Assembly: GCA_944472135.2 (NCBI GenBank)
Contig: OX235270.1
Coordinates: 141,685,632-141,749,631 of the forward strand
Direction of reading: 5' to 3'
DNA: 64,000 nt
Origin: Trichobilharzia regenti
Lineage: Eukaryota > Platyhelminthes > Trematoda > Strigeidida > Schistosomatidae
How positions within the stretch are numbered: the first letter of the stretch is position 1; each line of letters begins with the position of its first letter. The position numbers were made by a program, and so were the translations under genes. A model generated the notes under the pieces. That model was not told the DNA's origin, ran no database searches, and saw only the letters and a list, made by a program, of their open reading frames with translations. Positions 21,183 to 33,130 of this stretch are shown here, one piece after another.

Positions 21183-21880
21183 AGATGAGTTTCAATTTTG
21201 TGAGGATCAAGCCTTCCAGTATTGCTTAGATGTGAGATTGGCTAGAAGAGAAAGGATTTGGTTATGTGGAGGTTTTATGACCGTAAAAAGCTTCGGCAGG
21301 TCTGTTGATGGACATGCGCATCACCGTAGACTTTGGTTGAGACGATTTAGTATCATGGAAGGTAAGCTGATGATTCTAATATTTCGCAGGAACATTTTTG
21401 CCAGACCCCATCTTTTCTTAACCCAGATTTTGTATATATATGATTACTGAGTTTTAACTAGCCTGTGGAGGGTTTAGCTGCTGAAACTGAAAGTAGTCAA
21501 GTATAAACAGTTCAGTGGTACCAACCCTGTAGGGATGTAGAATCCTAGGAAAATGAAGAGGCTGATTTTCTAGTTGGGAGTAGGTGTCGTTGCACATGTA
21601 AGTGAATCTGTCTTATCAAAAAATTAAAACCACTGTTGAGAACAAGCAAATAATGCTTGAGTGGAAAGGATTCGGCGAAAGGACAGCAGATAGAAAGTCA
21701 AGTACCTTGATGCCTATTATTACTTTGCTAGAGAAACCAGGATCTATCATAGACACAGACTATTGGAAAGGTTATAACACTCTGTCATCCCCTGGTTGTA
21801 TTCACCGAGTAGTCAACCATTCTAATGATTTAGTGGATCCCATTAAAGGGGCCCACATCGCCTATATCGTAGACTTTTGA
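21183..21880 (+). pseudogene. Merlin-family transposase remnant
   Basis: The clearest part is 21602-21880: a VENKQIMLEWKGFGERTADR region, then LMPIITLLEKPGSIIDTDYW, then YNTLSSPGCIHRVVNHSNDL and VDPIKGAH. The order 'PG..I.TD.W.GY..L, then H..VNHS..FVDP..GAH' is that of the DDE domain of Merlin (IS1016-like) transposases, a superfamily described from schistosomes. The second Asp of the triad would be the D in DTDYW. The usual NTIESFW end is garbled (AYIVDF). An N-terminal piece at about 21183-21360 may belong (FQFCEDQAFQYC...), but the middle is interrupted. No inverted termini were found. Confidence 0.55.
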
Positions 21881-24428
21881 GGAGGGTTAAAAAACAGAAT
21901 TACAGCTATTAGTGTTTCACAAAGCGATGTCATTTATAGTCATTTAGATGAGTATGATAATAGGATATGGCATAACTTTGCATTGACACTCCTATGCTAA
22001 ACTGGTGTTTTTATCACATGTGAGAGACAGGTAACCCTGGTAACACCATTTGTACAGTTTTTATGCATATGCATATATGCACTCCATGCCCACAAATTCC
22101 CCTTTAGTGTCAATGGCATGTTCAAGGTCATTCTCTGATTGGTGTTTTGCTGTTCTTTAAGTTCAACTTTGCCATCGTAGCCTTTCTCTTCCACACGTTC
22201 GCTTGAAGCCCTGTCTCCAGAATTTCTCTCCCAACACGCTGGTTTACACCTTAAGGTATTTGAATTTGTGTGACGTCCAAATATCCCAGAATCGTCTTGT
22301 CAGTCCTATCTTCTCTATTCCCAAGATTCGTTTGCACGATCCAGTCCGCCACAACAGGGAATGTCGTTGAGTGACATTCCACTTCCATCTTCACTTCACT
22401 CATTTCATTGGGATTTTCATTGTGAGCCATTTGACACATGGTATCACCATATAGCTTGTGAATGCTCTTGAAAAATTTCAGGGGTACAGGGGATCTCAGA
22501 AATTAGTCGGTTCAAATAAGCCACAACCATCCTGCCGCCCAAGTTAAAATTTGTTTACGTGCGCCTACTGAATCACATTTCTGAAGACTAGATTTTCGAG
22601 AAATGAGAGCACAGCTGCTGCGTTGTAGCGTGATCGAACCTCCTTACATTCCTACAGTACCATCGTTGTTAGATGGACCTTATAATGGCCGTTAGTATTA
22701 TATTCTTCCTTCCCTTATCATAGCGAAGTTTGGAACAGCCTAACTACCATGTTATTTTTTCAGGGTGAAGAGTTAGAAGGTAGTCTGGTCAATATGCATA
22801 TCTAGCAGCATGAATCGCCATGCAAAAATCATGGGCGTAATTCTGTTTTAAAGGCAACCAGGGAACGAGCTTGAAATTGTCCAAGTCGGTTAACCAACTG
22901 GCTCCTTGGAACCTCGCATCTGCTGCTGATGTTAGCTGTGCAAATGATCTTCCAGGTAAGCAGAATGCGGTTACTTAATTCCCTTAATTCCAAGCTGGGC
23001 ATTTTCAGCAAACCGGATCGCTTATGGAGTTCACGTGAGCTACCAAAGCTAGCACATCTTTCTGGCTTTAAGGTGCTCATTAAACCTTTCATGACGAAGT
23101 ATTTCCCTTGCTCATGCATCTTTAAGCGTGGAGATTGAGATGGAGGGTGCCAGCGAGTTAGCTGCTTGTGTGGTCTACGCTGTCTTCGACGAATCTAAAA
23201 AATCTTCAACTTTAGGCTCTACTTCCTAGTACTCTAAGCGGACACTGATTGTGTTTCATTTATTTTGTAATCTAGTAGGCAATTATTTCAGTGACAACAA
23301 TCGAGTTCGTATCGTCTGCGCAATTCGAAGATGTCAACACTTTGATAAAGCTATTAGCATTTAATAGCGAAAGGTCAGTAAAACAGTATGGTTTTGTTTT
23401 TCATTCATTGGGTAATACAAAAACCTTTATTATAATGAATGTCAGCATTATTTTTATAAATCATCAGGTTACTCAAGAGTAAAATGAAGTCCTTGAAATA
23501 ATCTTTTTAGCTGCTACCCACTACGTCTGACAGTGTCAAGTACACTCCTGGGAATCATGGTGTCAAGTTAGAGAATAACAATCCAAGAAAGTGAACACAC
23601 CGACGGCTTTGAACGCAGACTACCATTTGACTACGCGACATGCCATTTTTCAGCGTCACTGAGAATGCTGTGCACGAAGTGAGAAGCTGATTTCATCCTG
23701 ATATGGTTTTAGAGTACTGTTTGGATGATGGGCTGGTAGGAAGTACTCGTGGATGGTCTTTTGAAAGCCATTCGGAAGATACCTACAGACATGCATTTAA
23801 GCGTACAGCCTTCCGTAGATTTAGGGTTCTACACGCTAGGTTACACAATTAACTGACGCATCTTGGGGAATTTTCCCTTCCAGATAGAAACCAATACTTT
23901 CCACTGTGCTTTTCATCCGAAGATACTGGACACTCAAGAGTAAATTGAGAGCGGCTACCTCGCAGATAAAGAATTGTTTGGCATCTATTGTCCAATGATA
24001 TCAATGCTACAGAGATGTCACGCGGAAAGCAGCAACATCATGCAGATCTTAGGAGGGAATGTGATCTTCGTCCACGTAGGCGGAACAGCTTTTAAAAGAT
24101 AAAATACAACTTTTGGCCAACCGAAAGACTATTCTTTTCTTGATTTATTCATTCACCAGCACACAGTTTTCATTAAACCTATCAGTCATGACCTCTAGCA
24201 TATCATAACTAACATGAAGCACCTCGTTAACATCCCTTACGTTAGTTTTGCCTTCCAAGTATTTAGTCCTTCCCTTGATCCGAGCACAATAGAATGTTGC
24301 CAAAATAGGAACCACAAGCCATATGCAAAACAAAGGAGCCAAAGGCATTTGACGAGAATCAAAGGATCGCAATGGGCTGGTGATGGCTGTTTTGGGTACG
24401 TTCTTTTTGGCCATCAGGATGTAGCGAC
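21881..24428. other. Unassigned intergenic DNA
   Basis: Frames on - at 22194-21997, 22439-22251 and 23119-22829 are short and unrecognised. The one supported item is a dispersed repeat at 23334-23442. No splice-flanked conserved exon was found. Confidence 0.35.
23334..23442 (+). repeat. Dispersed repeat, copy 1 of 2
   Basis: Shares with 27544-27650 the blocks TTTTGATAAAGCTATT (first base differs), TTTAATA, CGTCAGT-like, TTTTGTTTTTCATTCA, AATACAAAAA and TTTATTAT...GAAT in the same order and spacing. Identity is moderate and it has no coding sense. Confidence 0.55.
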
Positions 24429-24671
24429 AGGTATGAAGTAATTGGTGGATGGTGGCTAGCAGTGGAATCCAGGATGCGCATTTCGTCCTAATTGCGCATC
24501 CTGGATTCCACTGCTAGCCACCATCCACCAATTGTATACAAATCAAATCCCCAGACATCGTCGAAGCATCTGCACAAGAAGCCGACATGTCAACCTGAGA
24601 CCGAACACTTCGGTCCAATCAATCGACGGGAAAATCAAAAAAAAAATTCAATTCAATAAGGTATGAAGTAA
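24429..24671 (+). mobile_element. Fold-back (palindromic) SINE-like retroposon with 13-bp target duplication
   Basis: The 13-bp word AGGTATGAAGTAA occurs at 24429-24441 and again at 24659-24671 and brackets the insert. The insert opens with a perfect 41-bp inverted repeat (24440-24480 and 24493-24533) around a 12-nt loop, goes on for about 90 bp of unique sequence and ends in an A-rich tail with an ATTCAATTCAAT repeat. The arm reads CTGGATTCCACTGCTAGCCA on its right copy. From memory this resembles the part of the schistosome Sm-alpha hammerhead SINE that follows the cleavage site. On -, the loop joined to the arm gives TAGGACGAAATGCGCATCC, matching the 3' half of a hammerhead (GGAC, GAAA, stem III, AUC). 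The CTGATGA half is absent. Confidence 0.7.
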
Positions 24672-26095
24672 GTTCGTCTTGTTGCACCGAAATGGCCAAC
24701 AAAGCCCTGCAATTGACGTGCTGCTTAGCTGTCTAGGAAGTCTACCCACGTAAGGTTCTCCATCCACCTCAAGGGTGTCAGTCAGTTTGGTTTCTAAGAT
24801 AATGAGTGTCAATGGAGGTGAACATTGGACGTTTGTTTTTGGAACTGGTAGCCATTGGTGGGCAACTCGAAGGCGCTAATGGTTCGATCGTCTACAAGTT
24901 CGACGAGGACGTACAAAAACGAATAAAAGCACAAAATGAATTTGTATAAAACATTTGTCAGTAGACTTGTACTATTCTCTACTTTAATTGCCAAACAATA
25001 TAACTTCCTTCTTACCATACTGGTGTTTTGGAGTTAAAGTCGAAGAAAGTACACAGTATTTATCGGTGCAGAGCGTCTTCGTAATAATAGGAACTTAGGG
25101 ATAAGTTCCTTGACACTGTGTGCAGCAAAGAAGTTCACTGACAATTTGATAGATGCATACTTTCGCTACCTTAAGCTAATTTTTGTTACTTTCCTTCGTT
25201 TAGCCATAACTGGGGCGGTTGGCATCTATGCGGTATGAGTAAATTTCGGATCGGCCTTGAAAGTTTAAGGATTGGTTGCCACTATAATTGCCAAATGTGC
25301 TAGTATTTTACGGAACAACTTGAATGGATTTGGTGGGTGGCATTTGCTCCCTCGACACTGTTATACGTGTACGTTTCTTCCACCACCAGTCGTCTCTTTC
25401 GGACACCCAGACGCTAGTCGTATTTTACTCAGATGCCTGTGCAGAAAATCGCCAGGCCAAGGTTAGAGACGGTAACAATCCATGGGAAGGTGTTACTCCA
25501 ACCCGAGGTCAGTCTTTTGCCCGAAAGCTTCGTTGGGTTAGAGTATTGACTCGCAGAGTAGAACAGGACAAAACTCGTCCTTAGTCGGCATTTGTTTTCA
25601 GTGTGAAACTAAGTGCAACTCCTGTATTGACCGAGAAGACGATTCTAGATTTTTTTGTCCATTTCGTGGAATGAACGACTGTCCAGGCACCCCAAATCAT
25701 TAATCTCCTTTCTCAGAAGGCATCGTTAGTTTTCCCGTAGCTAGTGAGTTCTTTTAGGCCAAGCGCACGTCCGTGTGCATTTTTTCATCTTCGCACGAAA
25801 CCTTAAGTTAAATCAACAAAACGGGTTCTGATTGCACTGTCGTACATGGACCGCATTATTCATCAGCCTGTAAGGTCAAAATCCCTCGGCTTTCTCAAGA
25901 TGTTCTAGTCTAGTGTGGGCGGATGCTAGCCGACATCGAGTACTGGCAGCAGTGATGATGTGAGAAGTAAATACAATTGGCTACCGAGCGATTTCCCACT
26001 TTCCGAACGACTATCAGCATGAGTTCAGATCACAGCGAAACCACTAACGGCGATGGTGACAGGCTACTTAAATGCGGTAAAACACTTTTATATTA
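24672..26095. other. No gene recognised
   Basis: Overlapping short + frames at 25272-25584 (86 aa and 64 aa) look like nothing known to me and have no splice support. Confidence 0.35.
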
Positions 26096-26232
26096 CAAAC
26101 TTTTGAAACAGTATTAATTTATGATACTTCAGGGTTGTAATTTATAACATTACTGATCGTGCCTTTAAAATGGCATGCATTCCTTGTAAACTTACCCGTT
26201 TATACGGAATATAAATTATTATTACTATTACT
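26096..26232 (+). repeat. Non-LTR element 3' end, copy 1
   Basis: Shares with 29845-29960 the words TAACAT, CTGATCGTGCCT (variant TTGATCGTGCCT), AAAATGGCATGCATT and TGTAAA, then ends in an (ATT/ACT)n run. It looks like the 3' tail of a CR1-like retroposon. Confidence 0.55.
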
Positions 26233-27543
26233 ATTGTGCTGAAACCTGGGTGCAACCATCTGTAACCACTTCCTACTATTAAGTAGCAAGATATTCGCTT
26301 TCTCAGAATACAGCTCACTCCAAATGGAAGCTTACTATGATGCTGCTGGGAAAATGAACTAAGTACATCAATGATTTTGAACTGACACATGGTCGGACTA
26401 TTAATTCAAGGATAATATGCGATGTCTAACGACGGAGGACAAAGGCTATAGAGGTGTATTTTAGCTCATAGTATGGGTTATTGTGTTTGTGTCTGAAGAG
26501 GCATTATGATCGTCATTGTGAAAATAGGGAACATGGAATTGGTTCAAGGCTTCCGCAGTCGAAGTAATCAATATCTCCCTATATGTGGTCGTGCCGTCTC
26601 CTAAAGTTTTTTCTTGACACCCCGCATGAATTACTGCCGAGAAATTCAGGTACTTAAAAAGTAACGCATAGAAATGACATTTATTCTTACTTTAATGCAG
26701 AACGGTATTTAATTTATAGGTCGTAAATTGACTGCAGTGATTCGTTGATGGTATGCAGACTATTTTATGAGGTTTGGGCTGTTGATGAAGAATACATTCA
26801 CAGACGTAATCTACATATTTGTTATTAAGACTGTACGAGGTATGTGTGCTTCTGTATTGTCACCTAGATTTAATGAAATCGTTCATCACACGTCTAAGGA
26901 GTCATATCATTAGACATACTGCTGGATTCTGTTGTACTCATGTCCGTTTTGATGGGACTCATGGTTCAAATCGTTCAAATGAAGATGTGATACCAGCGGA
27001 ATTCACAATGCCACTTAGAATATTCGGTGCGATGTGCGGCGGACAAACAGTGCGAGGAATGAAAACTGGAAGAAATGAATGCCGTAGAGCGTCTGTCCGA
27101 CCACCAAGAATTCCAGTTGAACAAGAAAAGCCTAAGAAATCATCAGCCTAAGGTCTACACACTTTGAAAATCAAGCAGAAAAATTGATTTCGAAGATATC
27201 AAAATAGTCCAGAAAAATTTCAGAAATCACAAAGTCTAATATCATCAGAAGCCCCCTGTGTTAAATGGAATCCGAATTGTCTGAATAGGAATGATGGACT
27301 TAAACGAAATTTGACCTGGTCGCAACATCCACAACTTCCCCGTGAAATGCCCAAATCAACACGAGTATAAATATACGCTACTTTTATGGTCTTAAACAAT
27401 TATCAAATCCAACAATCAACGCCTGATTTTCTTATCTTTACGAATTGGCCAGCTTGACAACGCAAAAATGATCCCATGCTGAGGGACGATGATTAAGTCA
27501 CTGTATATACAAGCTGAGATTTTGTAAATTATGGTTTAATATT
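26233..27543. other. Unassigned DNA with one unrecognised frame
   Basis: The + frame 26819-27151 (110 aa) ends in a basic, Pro-rich tail (RRASVRPPRIPVEQEKPKK). It might be a retroelement or exon remnant, but I see no motif or splice sites that support it. Confidence 0.3.
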
Positions 27544-27650
27544 ACTATTTTGATAAAGCTATTGATAGCGTTTAATACCCAAACGTCAGTGAAGACAATA
27601 TCATTTTGTTTTTCATTCACCAGAAAATACAAAAATACTTTTATTATGAA
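27544..27650 (+). repeat. Dispersed repeat, copy 2 of 2
   Basis: Counterpart of 23334-23442. The similarity stops at about 27650. Confidence 0.55.
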
Positions 27651-29664
27651 TCACAGGCACAGCGCGATCATCTCCATTACGAAGTTCGTTGCATACATAT
27701 GTAGTGCTCCAAACATTAGGAGTAACCTAAGGCCCTATTTTATCAAAGTGCTACATGGAGGAGTTTTTAAAAATTGGGATGACCACTTAGCATACCGATT
27801 TTGTAATAATTTATTGTAGTGCTTAGTTGCTCACTAGTAAGAGTATAAATTAACTGCATTATTGGTAAAATTTATTTTGATAGAGTCCTACAGTGTTATA
27901 CAGTAATATTATTGGTAAAAACAACAATTACATAATCTTTGTCATTGACCACATATTTGAGTTTGTGTTCGAGGTTTTTAATTTCATTTCGTGTATTATT
28001 TAGTTTCACAATAAGCCGATGTAGTTCTCCTCATAGACATGATCTACCGGTATTTTCGGCTGCTGATGTCTTTTTCTCGAAGTAATTGGAGTACGAAGGC
28101 ATAAATATTTACATGATTTGTTAAATATCGATTGTTTGAAGAACTACGAAGAAGCGTACTGAAGATAAAAAACCTTTGCCTCAAAATAAAGTGAGCTTGA
28201 AGAAATCATATTCATTAACAACAATCCATTGAATACGCTTTTAGAGGCTGACGGTATTGACGTTCAAGGACAGCACAAAGTATACTAACGTAAGATCTAA
28301 TACCCACAACTTCTATGTATTCGTCCCAAAGGCAAAGCAAAACACCAGAGTTGATCGTCCAAATTAGGAGATATATTTCGTGACCGAATCGAAATGCGAG
28401 ATGATCACTTAGCTAGCTGGGGATCGTGCAAGAATGTGACACGACGGAGTACCAAATGGCGTGGATGGTTGACCGGAAGCATTCATAAACAAGTCGACTT
28501 AAATAGTGGGGGTCAGCATCCAATATTCAGTGATGAGTGCATTAGTCAGTGATTTCGAGGAATGAAATTGTCTGTCACGTCCAAATCCATTGGTGGAGCA
28601 AGATGTCTGAAGGCCGTTTTCTTCCATGTTGATCGGCCATGTTGGATTCCAGTTCTGTAGCCGTTCGTTTACACGTTGGCTTTTACTTTAATCCTGCAGT
28701 TATTCACAACTTATCTTCATGCGCATTGTTCACAAATGTTGCGATTCACCTCATTTTTGTTTCCGTTGCTGCTAAAATTAGTCATTTCTTTGGTTTCAAA
28801 ACTTTTTACTAGCAGGTCAGCGCACTCATTTCATTGTAATTGTTTCGTATGTTTCGTTCATGAGTGGTTTCGGTGTTTTAGTTGTTTTTCAGCCATTAAT
28901 TAATTAGCACTGCGTAGAGGTTTTGGGAATTAAGCACATGAACACGTTTGGATGGGGGTAGCTGTTGTTTCCAGTTTGTTCGTTGGTTGCCGTTATAGTC
29001 GCTGGCTCAATTGATTAGCCTCTATTTAGAAATCTGGAAAAAACGATCCCTTTCGAATCGACGTTTACAGCATGCAGCAATCTACGAGTCACTCTGATGG
29101 GGGAGTACGACCAGGGTTGATATTAGCAAGGTCCTCGAAGTGCATTTTAAAGCTGGAGAATCCAGAACCTGGTTTAAAATTGAAAAACCTTTGAAGCTTT
29201 TCAACAAGGTGTTTGTTGTCAGCTATAAAATCAGACATATTGTAAGAGAATCTAAATCTAACAAGGATAAGCCACATCTGAAGTATGAATGTGTGGTGTT
29301 TGTATGTACTTTTAGAAAAAAAGAGATCTGAAGGCAACCGAAAACCCCTGAAGGGTCAGAGTTCTAATGGTTGTTAACGCCTAATGTACCAGCCCAAACG
29401 CATGAACTAGGACTGTCTGTAGTAAAGGCGGTGTTAGCAAGCATTCAGTACGTGGCCAAACGATTTTAAAATCGGATAACATACGATGATCTGGTGAGTG
29501 ATCGGTCGGACTTTAACTAGCAAGAATAACGTTTCGGAGTTTGGTCTATGATAGGTGGTTTTATCGATGTTGGGATTTCCCCGTGACTATAAACACGGAT
29601 TTCCATAGTTTTTGAGAAAACTTTAAATAAATTTTCCCTGAACTAGTGGTCTTGTTTTTCTTGA
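27651..29664. other. No gene recognised
   Basis: AT-rich sequence with short frames on both strands (for example 28676-28903 +, 29089-29337 -) that do not resemble known proteins. Confidence 0.35.
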
Positions 29665-29710
29665 CGTTTTCATCCCGTGGTTGTAGGCATACAACCACGG
29701 GATGAAAACG
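29665..29710. repeat. Perfect 21-bp inverted repeat, 4-nt loop
   Basis: Left arm 29665-29685, loop GGCA, right arm 29690-29710; the left arm begins CGTTTTCATCCCGTGGTTGT. All 21 pairs match. It is too tight to be the ends of a DNA transposon as it stands. Confidence 0.85.
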
Positions 29711-29795
29711 GAACGAAGTCGATTTTCCCGCTCAACCTGGAGGACAACTGTACAATTCAATAACTATACGGCCTGGTTCAGACAATGAGTGTAAT

Positions 29796-29818
29796 TATAT
29801 ATATATATATATATATAT
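29796..29818. repeat. TA dinucleotide microsatellite
   Basis: About 11 uninterrupted TA units. Confidence 0.9.
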
Positions 29819-29844
29819 CAAATATTTAACTGTTGAAACATTAT

Positions 29845-29960
29845 TAACTTGTAGACAATTTAAGATTTGACATTATAACATACTTGATCGTGCCTGTAAA
29901 AATGGCATGCATTTTCATGTAAATTTATGTTTATATGAAAATAAAATTATTATTATTATC
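29845..29960 (+). repeat. Non-LTR element 3' end, copy 2
   Basis: Parallel to 26096-26232, ending in AAAATAAAATTATTATTATT. The simple ATT tail marks the 3' terminus. Confidence 0.55.
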
Positions 29961-30129
29961 TGTTGATACGATTAGACAATTAGGTAGCAAAGTTGGATGT
30001 TATATGTCTGAGAGTAGTAGTCGTCGTGTTTCGGACTAGTCTCGCGCCTCTGACTTTTATAACCCTATGGATATAGATTTTTCCTCTCGGTATCACAAGT
30101 ACATCATTCGGTAAATTTATTTTAACTTT

Positions 30130-31640
30130 TTAAGTGACTTCAAATAGTGAGACATTTGAGGTGATGGGATGAATACCTCTGACCGCTTTTGTGGAGACTA
30201 GGCTATATTAACTTTATTCAAGTGGGAGACCATTTTTTTACCAAGAAAGTTCTCAGAATTTCCACTTTAACTTTGTTATTCAAAGGTAACGTTAAGTTGC
30301 TTACAAAGGTAGTAGCTATAGGAGATTACCTTCAGCGGAAACCATATTAAGGTAGCTTTACGTAATGCACCATAGAGGTAAACAGCGTAGTTTAATTGTG
30401 TCTAGATATATTAAAACGTCGTATAACTGGTCAAATCGTAGTTCTTACATACGAGGAAGTTTTATAAATAATGAATGTACGGTACAAGCGTTTGCCTTGA
30501 CTTGCGTACCTAGATCATAAACATTCTGACTTCATGGGATATACATTTAAGTCTAATACTCCGTGTGATGAATTGGTCCGATGTACTTAAAGTCAGACTT
30601 GATTTCTATTTCACTGTCATCAGTTTTGAAACGGTCACAGGAATTAACAGCTTCACCTAACTTTCTTTTACATGGAAACCGAAGTTAACAGCCTGAAATT
30701 TCGAAGGATTTAGTTTAAGAGCATTTCTGACTCCTAGTAGAGACCTGTTCATCTTAGCGCAATGCAGCTGCGAATCAACAGACATTGGAAGTTAGATCGT
30801 CCGCGTACTTGACAAAGTTCACGTCATTAAGTTCGTCAAACTAAACACTACTGGTGGTGGACAACTTCCCTGACATACAGTGTACCGCTTTCTACTGGAT
30901 AAATTAGAATGCAACCATTTGAAAACCCAACACTCATTTTGAGTTTCAGCAAGTTCGTTTAACAAAATATCCCCAGGTACTAAGCCGATAGTAGATATGT
31001 GCGGTGAACAAATTTGGCCCTCTTGTCTAAACTGGAGACAATGTTATGATACAAGACTGCAGCTGCATCTAAAGTACTTCTATTACGTTTATAGGCGAAT
31101 TGTTTGGGATCGTTGAGGGCTTTAAGTGAAGTAAAGGTAACTTGTCCATAGATTTTAGAAACGGAGAGATAATAGCAATAGGTCTAAATTGAATACATGT
31201 TCCAGTAGATGACTTAGGAATAGGTACAATTTTAATGTCCTTCCAAACGGCTGGCACGATATTTATTGAAAAGATTTATTAAATATGTCCATGAGGGGAT
31301 AACACAGGATATCCGCACATTTTTTAATAACAAGGCTAGGCAAACAATCTGGACCTAGGCTAAAAGAAGAGTTCAGCCACTGGATATATTTTAGAACATC
31401 ATTTTTATTGAAACCAAGGAAGCAACTCCTGTTAACACTTGTGACACCAGAAACTTTGGCATTTGCGGGAGAATGTATGAAAGACTTGTTTAGTGTACAA
31501 AAATCAAACGAATAGGGAATACTTTTGTAATACTGGAGGTAATTAGATGCGTAAAGGCGTAAGTTATTTAATATCCATAAAGTAGGTCTGCAAATACCAC
31601 AGTTGTTGATCATAGAAATGATGGATATTAGATAACATCA
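30130..31640 (-). pseudogene. Decayed CR1-like reverse transcriptase
   Basis: On -, 31613-31263 reads NKNDVLKYIQWLNSSFSLGP, then CLPSLVIKKCADIL and PLMDIFNKS, the opening of a non-LTR reverse transcriptase (GPD..P...IK.CA..L..PL..IFN.S). 31257-31069 continues with the WKDIKIVPIPKSS and FRPI region. Near 30840-30785 a shifted frame reads FDELNDVNFVKYADDLTSN, so YADD survives. Near 30620-30560 a SEIEIKSDFKYIG block matches the same part of the copies at 545-1350 and 50035-51058. Many stops and frameshifts are present. Confidence 0.65.
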
Positions 31641-32904
31641 CATGATTCAGTGGCATATTAGAAATAAATAAAAACCGTTTCTTGCTCACTGTAAAGCGAA
31701 CAGTCTATTCGATGATGTCACTGCATATTGACAGATGAATGAAGTAATTATCAAGCCTAAGTTACAACATTTACATGTACTAAATACTTAGAGTTTAGCA
31801 GCATTCAGACTTGCAACTGGCTAGGTGAGATACTTTAGCCTATCGGACATTACAGAATTATTATTCAGTTAGATAAATCCTACTTAGTTTTTACAATGTG
31901 CTATTGTATAGAAACAGACACGAAATCTTACGAATGACTAAAGTAATAGTCTCATAATACTATGGCAAATCTCCATCCCTCTAACTAAGCTTAACATGCA
32001 TTGACCCGAATTCACTTATTAAAAAGCACATGGTATAGCGACGCACTGAAAAAGTTTAGAGGAAGTGGAAATCAAGAATATATTAAACATTTCAGTAATT
32101 TACGAAAAAATTCTGATGAAGGTTATTAACATTAGTTTGACCGAATGATATTTCCACTGCTTTCATATTTGACAACCTCCCTATACTTGAAAAAAATAAA
32201 GCACATGTAAGGACTAGCACAACATGAAGTTATAAAAGATAATTCTACATATTAGCGTACACTGATTCTGTTAATACCAAGTGATATCTCATGCAAATAA
32301 ATGTGTTTTTAGTCTACAGCTGGTTTTATACTGACACCGTATGCATAAATATACCTTATGTTTTCCAGCAATAGAGGATTATACGCAAATTTCGAGACAA
32401 TCTCTGAACTACCCATGCTGTTGAGGCGTCATTCTCATGATGAACACAATGCATGTGTATAATAATACTATAACTCAATCAACGCCCTTAGTACCATAGT
32501 AAGGAAATTTAAACGAGTTATTGCTTTCTTTAATGCACTGCACTTGCAGCTACCATGAGAACCACATACATTTGTTAGCATATCAGTCAGCTTAGCAGTC
32601 TATGGCACAATATTAATAAAGTTTAGATATTTTTATACATGGAATTCACATAACCCATACTGCACTACACCAATCAGTGTGAATATTTATTAAATCCACT
32701 TAAATATAACATTTCAACTTGCGATAATTCTTGTCCAGCCACAAATAAAGTGACAGAAGGTTCTATTAGCATTTATACGTGATTTTCATGTACTGATGCC
32801 ATTCTTTTGTCAAAAAGGGCTGTTCTTTACATGAAAATAGGCTGAATTAATATTCTGAGACGTGAAGTCTTCACTGAATGATACTAAGCCGTAAGGCAGT
32901 GGTA
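31641..32904. other. No gene recognised
   Basis: AT-rich sequence without a frame above 60 codons and without repeats I can match inside the window. Confidence 0.4.
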
Positions 32905-33130
32905 GTCGGTGGCACAGCGGCTGCAATGCTCGCCGACCATGCAGATGGTCTTGGGTTCGATCCCCGACCAAAGCATTCCTTCACCTTAGCCAGTAATAAG
33001 ACTGGTAAAGAGGGAAGGCTGGGCATGGGGCTAGCAGTCCCATCCTGTAAAAATTAACACTGCTACAGAAACTTCAAGCCTCCAGCTTGGGGCCCTGTGT
33101 TCCACTGGGAACGTGAAGGAAATAAAAAAA
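32905..33130 (+). mobile_element. tRNA-derived SINE
   Basis: The head is tRNA-like: A box TGGCACAGCGG at 32910-32920 and a near-ideal B box GGTTCGATCCC at 32954-32964, so RNA polymerase III could start here. GTCGG at 32905 can pair with CCGAC after the B box as an acceptor-like stem. The body contains CTGCTACAGAAACTTCAAGC and GTTCCACTGGGAAC, and it ends in an A-rich AATAAAAAAA tail. The same head and body occur reversed at 62566-62796. It is not a working tRNA gene: the anticodon arm does not fold and the sequence runs on. Confidence 0.7.

Noticed and set aside
32905..32975. A tRNA gene
   Set aside because: A and B boxes and part of an acceptor stem are present, but no anticodon arm folds properly and the transcript continues into a SINE body with an A-rich tail.
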